Assembly: GCA_009823395.1 (NCBI GenBank)
Contig: CM020503.1
Location: 1,139,001-1,203,000 of the forward strand
DNA: 64,000 bases
Direction: 5' to 3'
Source: Thamnaconus septentrionalis
Taxonomy: Eukaryota; Chordata; Actinopteri; Tetraodontiformes; Monacanthidae
Under the pieces are notes generated by a model. The model had not been told where the DNA came from and made no database searches. It saw nothing but the letters and a program-made list of their open reading frames with translations. A program made the translations under genes and the position numbers. The first letter of the stretch is position 1. Each line of letters starts with the position of its first letter. Positions 1-9,743 of the stretch are shown one piece after another.

Positions 1-480
1 GTATTGGTTAAAGGCAGTGGCGGGCTGTCAGGGCCAGCTAGGCCTTCTCTGCTGGACTAAACTAACTTTGAAAAGTAAATTTTCCCGTAAATGTGGTAAT
101 AGAGTTATTCCCCATAGTCATTTCTTTTCACGTCATATTATGTCCACTTGGTTGCGCTGCTTCCATTGTTGTGCATTACAGTAAAGTTCTTATTTAATCA
201 TTATTCAGTGAGCTTGTGTTGTCAGGTTCTATGAAATCTGCCACCACAACGAACCCACAACGGCTGATGGAGAATATGAAGATTTAGTGGCCCAATCATC
301 TGCAATTTAATAACATGGCGCATTGGCACAGCAGCTGCGACAACATGTTCCATTGTTCAATAATTTAGTAGTTCAATTATTTGTTTGGTTTTCATCTCGC
401 TGGTCTCTCATACGAATTGGCGACAGGTTTGGACGAGAGTTTAAGCTCACAGAGTGCAGTGTTGGTGGACTTACTAAAAC

Positions 481-528
<48 letters not shown>

Positions 529-599
529 AATAATAATACTATTTTGAATCCATATTTTGAATCCCTTTTAGCATTTTAAATTGTGTTTTGGCAGTAGAG
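1..599. other. Upstream intergenic sequence
   Basis: No gene is supported here. The first 60 bases contain a CAGTGGCGGGC-like string that resembles a DNA-transposon terminus, but no matching inverted end was found, so it is not called as an element. A (TTA)n run followed by (TAA)n lies at 485-538. The small frames are low complexity or chance. Confidence 0.6.
485..538. repeat. (TTA)n/(TAA)n microsatellite
   Basis: About 13 TTA units run directly into about four TAA units, making a self-complementary AT-rich block about 120 bp upstream of the hlf promoter region. Confidence 0.9.
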
Positions 600-963
600 T
601 TGGAACGGAGTTAGGGGCGGGAAAAGCCAGCGAAGGGGTGTGGCCTCAGCTCTGACGTCAGCTGCCTCCACACACACGCACACGCACACACACGGGCTCG
701 GTCAGTCCGGCCAGGCACTGCCGCAAACTCGTTTGACTGGTCTACCGTCGTTTTTAGTCGCAGCTTAGTTGCAGTCGCCGTTATTTTTTTTGCTAATTTC
801 CGTCGTTTTCATGTAGTCTGAGGAGCCGAACGCCGCAGCTGATCCCACTGCACTCCAACACACAAGACCGAGTGCGCGCGTGTGTGTGCGCGCATCTTTT
901 CTTTTTCTTTTCCTTCCGATTTGATTGAGTGGGACCGAGCGGCTGCCAATGCAAAGAGGACCG
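600..963 (+). promoter_or_regulatory. hlf: hlf promoter and 5'UTR region
   Basis: This GC/CpG-richer stretch directly precedes the hlf start codon. Visible elements are a GC box GGGGCGGG at 614-621 and a full palindromic cAMP-response element TGACGTCA at 653-660, followed by a short CA-rich run at about 670-692. No TATA box is evident. The transcription start cannot be fixed from sequence alone; it probably lies between about 690 and 850, with the remainder as 5'UTR. The role is inferred from position and motifs. Confidence 0.55.
653..660. promoter_or_regulatory. hlf: Palindromic CRE (TGACGTCA)
   Basis: A perfect 8-bp CREB/ATF consensus about 300 bp upstream of the hlf ATG, inside the presumed core promoter. 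cAMP/CREB control is an inference from the motif. Confidence 0.5.
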
Positions 964-1084
964 ATGGAGAAGATGTCCCGCCACCCCGTCCCGCTCACCC
1001 CGGCGGGCTTCCTGCCGCCGGCCACGCACGGAGTGCTCAAGTCCCTGCTGGAGAACCCCGTCAAGCTGCCGCTGCACCACGAGG
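964..1084 (+). CDS. hlf: hlf coding exon 1
   Basis: Encodes residues 1-40 plus the first base of codon 41. The donor is G|GTAAAT. It ends just after the conserved LPLHHE motif, as in other HLF genes. It lies in a CpG-rich context that continues the promoter. Confidence 0.93.
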
Positions 1085-1444
1085 GTAAATGTTCCGAATC
1101 TCCGTGCCTGTCCGCGAGCTGTCAGCGCTCCCCGCGTGGCGTCAAATGTGCGGGGAATGCGCAAACTTTTTTTTTTCTTTTCTTTCTAAACCTAAGTGCG
1201 TTCGGAGAATAGCAGGAATGTCAGTTGCGGGGGAAGGGGAGGGGTGGGGTGTGTAGTTGTTTGCGTCCGCAATATATATCCATAAACACAGAGTTTGTTA
1301 TTTCCGCAGGGAATTGCGGAGCTTTCAGAGAAAGAAAATATAGTTACATAATGTGAATCGATCACATCAAGATTATGTAAAGGATTGAGTAAAAGTTGTC
1401 TGGTTGATGTTCCAGCTCTGATGGCCTTATTGTTGTTGTTGTTG

Positions 1445-1487
<43 letters not shown>

Positions 1488-4400
1488 CATTATTATTTAC
1501 AACAACAACAACAACAATGTCTGCGTGGGTTCTCTGCGGGTTCTCCGGCTTCCTCCCACAGTCCAAAAACATGCATGTGAGGTGAACTGGGAACTGTGAA
1601 TTGACCATATGTGTGTGTGTGGATAAGTGCTAAGTGTGAATGGTTATTTGTCTTTGTCTCTATGTGGCCCTGCGATGAACTGGCCACTTGTCCAGGGTGT
1701 CACCCTATGACAGCTGGGATAGGCTCCAGCTGACCCCTTCAACCCTGAGTTCAGGAAGAAGCGGGTATTGATAATGGATGAATGGATAATAATAGTAATG
1801 ATAATTTAATCTTTGTTGTTGTTGTTGTGGCTGTTGTGAGTCTCGAAGTGAGGCTGGTCATCTGCTCTGTCTTGTGACCACTGACTGATCAAGTTGGCAA
1901 TTCTCAAAAACAAGAGACTAAAACATTTTGGGCCGATGTACCAAAGGTCATCCATCGACATTTGGCTTGATGATGAAGAAGAACACTGTGGATTCCTGTG
2001 GGAGACATCAAGCCAGCACCAGTGTTTGGAGCTGGGAGAAGTCAGCTTGTCCGCTCCCGCAGATGTGGTCAACAAGCCCCAGCGGAGGTTCCGCTGGGGT
2101 GTAGTCAAGGCACGCTGGAGTCACACCTCTTCGGAGGATTCATCAGCGTGTAGCTCGACTTGTGTGCTCACAGGCGTTTGTTTAATCTGCCTCAAATGTG
2201 AACTCACCAGTTTGGCGAAATCAGCTGCATCAGGTTGACAATGACTGACAATGACTGTTTTTTTTGTTTTTAGATCTTAAACCGTCGATCACGAGGCTCC
2301 GCCTTTTATGTCATTGAATTACTAATCACGCTAAACAAACGATTAAGACAAACCCCAGGACGCTTCTCCTCGATGAGAGCAAGCTTTACGTACAGGAACT
2401 GCTGTCTGCTGACATGGAGGTAGAGGAGCTATACCACCACTGGCCACTGGGGTCCAGTCTGCTGGTTTCACATATCGTTAGCCTAATAGCATCATGGCCT
2501 AAGTCATTTTTTGGCCAAATTGTGATCTGCCTAACTTTACCAATGTGCTTGCTAAGAAAATGTGTTTTTTCTTGTTTTCTGAAAATGTTCAAATATGATT
2601 TAGGCAACCATGCTCTTAGGCTAACAATATATTGACAAAAATCTATTCATCTAAAAAAATTTTTTGCCAGATTGCCAGTCTTTGTTTCCAAAGTTGGCCA
2701 TATACAAAAGTCTTTGACATAGGCAGCAAATATATCAGTCCGTCAAGTAGTTGTTGTCCAGACGTTGAATGTGATACGAATGAAATGTTGATGGATGTCG
2801 ACGAGTAGTTGGCCTCCACACTGTTTTTCATTGTGCCAGTAGGGTAGCTTCTTCACTCATACCAACAGTTTAATCAGGATATATTAGCGATGGAAAGCTA
2901 CAGTTAATTTAAAGCTGAGTTACAGGTGGCAGCAGTACCTATGGCAGGGGTGGGCAAACTTTTTGATTGGTGGGCCACGGAGGCGCTGGAGCAGGAGCAG
3001 ATGGATGGAGTGTTTTGGTGACCCACTTAGGAGAGACAAATAGATCCTGGGATATGTAGAGAATGTGCTTTCATGAAAAGGAACAGAAGCAAAGTTACAG
3101 AAAATGGCCCCATATGGGCCCGAGGCCGTTGTTTGCCCACCCCTGGCCTACGAAATGTACCGCAGAGATTGAGCCACTTTGCTCGCACTTAGCAAACCAA
3201 ACTAGCCTGTCGTCGCTCCGCTGTGTAGTTCACCAGCTACGGTGAGAATGCTCACTTTGCTGTCTTGTCTGCCACCGTTAAACGTCGACCTCCGAGTAAC
3301 GCGACTGCGATGTCCCCTCAGGTTTCAGCAAAGAGAAGGAGAAGAGCCTGGAGGAGGAGCGCAGCGCCCCCCAGTCGGCCTTCCTGGGCCCCACGCTGTG
3401 GGACAAGACGCTGCCCTACGATGGAGACACCTTCCAGCTGGAGTACATGGACCTGGAGGAGTTCCTGTCGGAGAACGGCATCCCCTCCAGCCCCGCGCAT
3501 CACCACCACAGCCAGCACCAAGCGCGCCCGCCGCCGTGCCAGCCGCCCATCATGCCTCAAGCCCCGCCCACGCCCGCCCCCACGGTGATGGACCTCAGCA
3601 ACCACGCCTCCACCTCCGTACACACCAGCGTCACGTCGTCCAACTGCCTGCACAGCAGCCCGGCCAGAGCAGGTAACGAGGCGGCGCCCAGCGTTTTTTT
3701 TTCCTTGCCGTGTGTCTTTTGTTGCGACTTCCACTTTCAGTTCAGGCGGCCTCGCAGGTTTCCCCCCCCCGCGCCCCCGACAGCAGTGTCAGCCACAGCG
3801 CTCACTAACCCGGCGTCGCATTCCCCAAAAGCAGGCTAACAAGTTCTAGCGCCGTCTTCTTCCTCATTTATGTAAAAACAAATAAATAAATGATTGAGGA
3901 ATCACTCTTTCAAACGAAAATAACCTTTTTATATATAAAAAGCATCATTTTAGCATCTCAGAGAGTTGTAAAACGGGGCCTTGCGCCGGTTTCACACAAG
4001 GTTTTAGGTGTCGCAGACACACAAGTGTGCAGCGAGTCTTGCTGTGAAAAATCAGCAGTTAAAAAAAATGTTGCATCGACAGAAGAGCAAAAAAAGAGAG
4101 TGAGTCGGAGTCAGAGTTGCAAAGGGGACACAAGCAGAGGTGTGTGTGTGTGTGTGTGTGTGTGCGTGCGTGCGTGTGTGCGTGCGTGTGTGTGTGTGAG
4201 GGGACGATCGCTTCCGCTTTCATTCTGAAGCGCGCTCGTCCCTCGTGGTCACGCCACAAAGAAAACAAGACCGGCCTCTCAGCGGCGTGTCCAGACATGT
4301 GACTCGTGCGTGCGCGCGCGTGTGCGTGTCTGCATGAGATCAGTGTTTTGAGGAACACGGTGTTCCGTTGCAGGAGAACGGCGTCCGCCTCCGTCATCGT

Positions 4401-5260
4401 CACACACGTTCTGTTTTTGGTTTTTTTAATTCAATGTCTTTGCATATGTTTACACTGGTTTAGAACGCTCGCGCACGCGCACGCGCACACACTCAGTGGC
4501 ACACATGGGTGAGTCATGCTGCCACTCTCCTCCCAGCTGTGCGTCCACGTGTGGAGGCACACTTCACCTGACATGTTGTTAAAGGTGGAGCCTCCTCCTC
4601 CTCCTCCTCCTCCCCCTCCTCCTCTTCCTCCCCTTCAGTCGCTCGGTCCAGGTGTTAAGATCTCTGAGGAGGAGGCGGAACAGTCAAACTCCAGGCCAGA
4701 GTGACTTGAAGCGTCCAGCAGCGCCCAGCAGCGCCCAGCAGCGCCCAGCAGCGGCCAGCAGCGTCCGGCAGCAGTAATCTGCACAGCTCTCCTCTCTAAA
4801 TATAGCCCTGTAATCTACGCCATAATCTGGCATATTTGTATTTCCACTGCCGGCCCTGTGACTCTGTGACAGGAGCGGCCGGGGTTGAGCGGCGTTCACA
4901 GGGTAATGAAAAACAAACGGGCGGGAGGAGGATGGAGGGAGGGGGAGGAGGGAGGAGGGAGGAGGCCCAGCTCCTCATCCCGGGGCTGGAAAGAAAGTGA
5001 AAACAAACCTTTTCCAGGAAGCAGAGGAGTCGGCGGCGACACAACAACTTTTAGTGTCTCTCACACAAAGGAGGTCTTTCACAGCCCAACACAAAAAAAT
5101 AAAACAAGCCAACCCTGAACTCCTGTTTGTTCTCTTCAGAGACGGGAACTCTGAAACTCCCCATAACATGCAGGCCAGACAGAGAGCAAAGCAAACTGCT
5201 CTGGGTTTGTCTTAGCGCAGCCACCTGCAGTTTGCAGAGGAGCGAAACCTTCGCTTGATG

Positions 5261-5302
<42 letters not shown>

Positions 5303-7376
5303 GAGGAGGTCCACCACTGTCCTCCACGTGGCCTCCTCTTTAAAACAAGCGCTCCCTCCGCTACCGTCTGCTGCCTTTCCCTACTCTTGAGTTGCCCTTT
5401 CAGGGCGACAGCCTGCGTCTCCCTGACGCAAACTCGACAGACAAGCGAGCTCGGCAGCAGCAGCAGCAGCAGCAGCTGCTGCAGAGGAGCGTGTCTCCGT
5501 CCCTCCCTCCCTCCGTCCGTCCGTCTGTCCGTCCTGCATTGCCGTTCCAAGGACTCGTGTGAAGGCAGCACGAGCTCGAGTGTTTGGACCTCCAAAAAAC
5601 ACGGCTGCATGCGGAAGGTCACATGTCTCCCCTCGCTTGCAGGAGGGCGCGCACGTGTCGGCGTGTGTGTGTGTGAGTGTCTGCGTCACGTGGGAGGCGG
5701 AGAGGGCTGCCAGGCGCTGCTCTCCAACCCCCCCGCCCCTCCCTCCACTCCCCCGCCACGATGCCTTCAGGTTACAGAGCCAGAGGCGGAAGACTCCCCG
5801 CCGGCTGTGCTCTGACCCCCCCGACCCCCCTCCTCCCCCAACCCTCCACCTCAGTGCAGCCAGGGCTCTGCCGCTGAGCACATGTGCTCACCTAAGTGCA
5901 CAATTAAGGGTGCAGGGAACGATGTGTAATTGACAGCGGCAGCAGGTTCTCTGTCAATTGAAATGGATTTCTTTTTCTCTTTCTTTCTCTTTTCCCCCCT
6001 TCGACCGGAGTGGGTTCACGTGGTGGACAGTCTGGCTCGCCAGCGTCTCGCTTTGATTGAAACGTGACGCTGCTTCCGAAGGACGGACACTCTGCTTCGT
6101 TTCTCACCTGGTGAAATAGTTTCAAGAAAGAATAACAAATGGGTGTCGTTTGAGCCATGGCACATTTTCTACAGTGAAATAATCCCCCGGCACGCCACCA
6201 TGAGGTTTGCCAATTTCTCATGGCATTATCTCACATTACACTCCTGGACTTCCACCTGTTGAACATCCAGTGTCCGGTTCTGGATTAATGACAGAAGGAC
6301 CAGGATGTAGATCTCCCACACGTGGGGCTGTTGCCTGGTGTCATTTGACTGCAGGCAGTCTGACTGTTGGAGGAACATTTTGTGGACGTTTCATGTCAAA
6401 TGTAAATCGGTTCAAATGAGCACGTTTTTGACAATCATCAGCCCTGGAACCTGAATGTTGAACCTGAACCGCTTGTCACACGCACGCAGCGGACCAAGCA
6501 AGCACGCACGCACGCACGCACGCACCTGGCCCTGACCTCTGCTGGACCAGCTGGAGAGGAAAAACAAATAATCTGTTCCAAGAACAGCGGCCGAGGGGTG
6601 TGTGTGTGTGTGTGGGGAAGGGGTGGGGGGGCAGCTTTCATCCAGGCCTTTCACATCTTCACTGGTGTGCGCTTCTTTTGCTCACCTGCCACCATCAAAA
6701 CGAAATAGATATTTTTTTTTTTGCAAATGTGATTGTTTTTGATTATTATTATATTGCAAATGAATAAATTAAACACCGTATGAAATTCATTTGCATCAAC
6801 ATTCACTCTGTCTGAAACTTGGGAGAGAACACAGCTGCAGCGTCAGTCACGTCTGACTGAAAGCAGTGCGAGCAGTTGAGCGCCAGTCTTTTCTTATTTT
6901 GTGTGTGTTCATGTGTTAATTAAGACACCCACAGAGTTACGTAACGCCTCTCTGTCTGAGGAGCCAAAGGAGAAATCAAATTCCAAATTGCGTGCGACGA
7001 CCGGGGAATGAAAGGCGTGTTTTCATTCCAGCCATGGGATGCCTGTGTTTTAGGTCAGTGTCGAGGTTTGGCTTTCCTGCTAAGAAAATGTTGTTTACTG
7101 CTCTGAATGACCTCCCAGTTCGAATCTTATAACAACCCAGCACTCCTGATCAGAGACATCTGCCCACGGTATTCTCCTCCAACCACTTGGCCGTAGCCCA
7201 CTCAGCATATAGGAGAGGGGAAGCATTGAGCCAATCAGGTCCAGCGCCAGCTCTCAGTGTGGATATTGAAAGACCAAAGGTCACTGGAGACTGGTCTTAT
7301 TTTCATAATCAACTGGTTCCTGTTGAGCCAGTTCAATGCTCATTCATGAAAACACGTCATGAGGATTAAGAGTAAG

Positions 7377-7409
<33 letters not shown>

Positions 7410-9689
7410 CGCGTTTGTTTAGATGTGCATTTGAGGACTGTGCGGTTATCACAACATCAGAATGAATTGGCTGCATCACCTGAAGTCGGTTCTGTTCACC
7501 CGAACAGTGAACCATGCTGTCCCAAATGACATGGATTTGTACTAAATGGTTTACATGCAAGATTCAGCTTAATTGAGTTTTTAGTTACTCGTCAATGGCG
7601 TAAGGCCCTCTCTCTTATTCATCTGTTTTAGCTCAGGAGTGTTTGCCATTGACCGTCACAGATCCAGCGTTTCCCACAGCCAGTGTGGATTCACTCACCC
7701 TGGACCAGCAGTGTCCACAGGGCGACCATCAGGTTTACTGACGTCACTAATCATCAGGCTCCTGCAGAAACCATGAGGTGTGACGTGGTCCAGCTTCGGA
7801 TCATGTCATCAAATTATGGGATGACTCGGACTTGCAGTTGAATGTCTCTGGCACGGCGCTCGCACTCATTAACAATAAGCCAGGGCAAGTACTAGGGCTC
7901 CGTCTTGAACTGCGATTGACTTCTGGCATGGACACAGACTGTATATTTTTAAAGAGCAGAGAGTGTTCCCTTGATGAAGTCGTGGGCTTTCTGCATTGAT
8001 GGATGCTGTTTAAAATGCTTTATTCATCTTTATGACGAACCGCTGACTCAGGGAAACATCGTCAGGTTGTTTTAACAGGGTTTGAATAATCTTGGCCACA
8101 TTTAGCAGGTCAGAATTACAGAGAAAGTAAAGGTCACTCTGGCAGCCACTTGACATGGAGTTTCTGCCCTCAGGAAGGTGAACCTTTACTCAAAGGCCCT
8201 GATCCAGTCAGTATGGGAGGTCGTTCTTCCCCTCAGCTGTGCGGATGGCTCTTTAAATTGCTTCTGCATTCATTCATTCATTCATTTGTTCTCTTTCACA
8301 TGTTTTTCAACTCACCACAATGGTGACCTCGTGTTAATGATGAAGGTTTTTTTTTTTTTTGTCTGTGTGTGCTGTTTATTGTATTAATTGTATTGGTGTT
8401 AATTACCCCTCCAACCATATTGTCCCGAGGGGACGTCTGTGATTATCTGATCCAGCCTAATCCAATCTGGTCCAGTCCAATCCTGTCAAAAAGTGTCAGA
8501 GGTGTCACCTTAGAGCCAACTTCTGCTGACGGCTCAGTGTCACTGCACCATGAAAAATTGTCACTCAGTCAAAAAAGTAAACATGAGTGGTGGATGGAGT
8601 GAGTGTCGAGGGAAAATATTCATCAAATATTATTTATCCAATGACAAGTCTACTTAACTTGATATTACATAAACATGTATTTTATTGTATTTGACGTGTA
8701 ACCTACGGCTCAAAGGCTCAATCTGAAGTCCTCAATTGGTTTTGATAACTTACTTCAAATTCTGAAAACACTTATTTTTGACATATTTTCTTTTTCTCTG
8801 GCTTCCTCGTGTTTCCCTGCAGGCCTGCAGACCTCCAGAAATACTCCCAGCCCAATCGACCCGGACACCATTCAGGTTCCCGTCAGCTATGACCCAGACC
8901 CGGCTGATCTGGCTCTGTCCAGCGTGCCGGGCCAGGAGATGTTTGACCCGCGCAAACGCAAGTTCTCGGCGGAGGAGCTGAAACCACAGCCCATGATCAA
9001 GAAAGCCCGCAAGATCTTCATTCCCGAAGACCTGAAGGTAATTTGCTGCTGGTTCGCAAACTGTGTCTCAGAGCCGGTCGCTGTCTGCTGAAGGCAAGAG
9101 AGGAAGTGGAAGGTGGGCAGACGTCAACTGGCCGCAATGTTTTGTTGGATGTCAGGGTGCAGGAGGATTTTCTATTTATTTATTTATCTTTAAAGATGAA
9201 AATTTGGGGTTGACGAGGCCGACCCTGAACCATTTGTGCAGATTGTAATTGACTTGGATTAAACCTGCTGGGACGTAATGAGTGGAGTGGACTGGTTCTG
9301 ATCTCACATCGCTGTCCTTCCGTCTCTGGAGGGGGTGTGTCCCTCGGGTTAAGAGGCTTACATCAGCGCTGTTTGGTCTCCCTCCGGCCTCCCTGAGAGG
9401 ATTTGGCTTTCAATTTGTTCAAATAAAGAGTAGGATCTATGTTTGGTGGCTGAAAGCTGATTGTGAAAGTACTTCTGCTCATTCACTTACGACCCTGAGA
9501 ACAAACGTTGCGGGCAGTGGCGCTGCAGTAGCTGGTATTTGACCACCAGGTGGCATCCAAGAGGCTTTTGTTTTTTAAAGGTTAAGCGTGTAATATTTGG
9601 AGATTTTGAAAAAGGAACAGCGACATCAAGTGGTTATATTTTAGATTGCAGCAGCTTTCATTCCCTCTTGATATATATTTATATATAAA

Positions 9690-9743
<54 letters not shown>

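Larger units (their letters stand above)
1085..3321 (+). other. hlf: hlf intron 1
   Basis: A 2.2-kb phase-1 intron. It carries a G-quadruplex motif (1229-1249), an inverted pair of D-boxes (1344-1380), a TTG/TTA/CAA compound microsatellite, a 5'-truncated SINE, a perfect short hairpin (2077-2099) and a non-autonomous hAT element (2945-3145). The acceptor is TGTCCCCTCAG at 3321. No additional exon was recognised. Confidence 0.85.
4546..6324. promoter_or_regulatory. hlf: Cluster of five canonical E-boxes (CACGTG)
   Basis: CACGTG occurs at 4546-4551, 5325-5330, 5687-5692 (as GTCACGTGGG), 6017-6022 and 6319-6324. CLOCK/BMAL1 and USF/TFE factors bind this hexamer, and Dbp, a paralogue of Hlf, is known to be driven by intronic E-boxes. 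Function here is inferred. Confidence 0.45.
3673..8822 (+). other. hlf: hlf intron 2
   Basis: A 5.1-kb phase-1 intron with no further exon recognised. It contains GT, CCT, GGA, CAG and CA microsatellites, a 10-bp minisatellite, five CACGTG E-boxes (4546-6324), a conserved-looking block with a MEF2 site (4770-4910), an inverted TGACAG pair (5928-5959) and a palindromic D-box GTTACGTAAC (6936-6945). About 7000-8800 shows nothing beyond unique sequence and a CA run. Confidence 0.8.

Noticed and set aside
1..60. CAGTGGCGGGC string resembling a transposon end at the window start
   Set aside because: No partner terminus and the window edge prevents checking for a target duplication.
1192..1608. 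138-codon minus frame with long poly-Asn and its plus-strand poly-Leu partner (1385-1585)
   Set aside because: Entirely explained by the TTG/TTA/CAA microsatellite and a SINE; no protein similarity.
5255..5881. Long overlapping frames (186 and 166 codons) with poly-Glu or poly-Ala
   Set aside because: Produced by GGA and CAG repeats in hlf intron 2; no splice support or homology.
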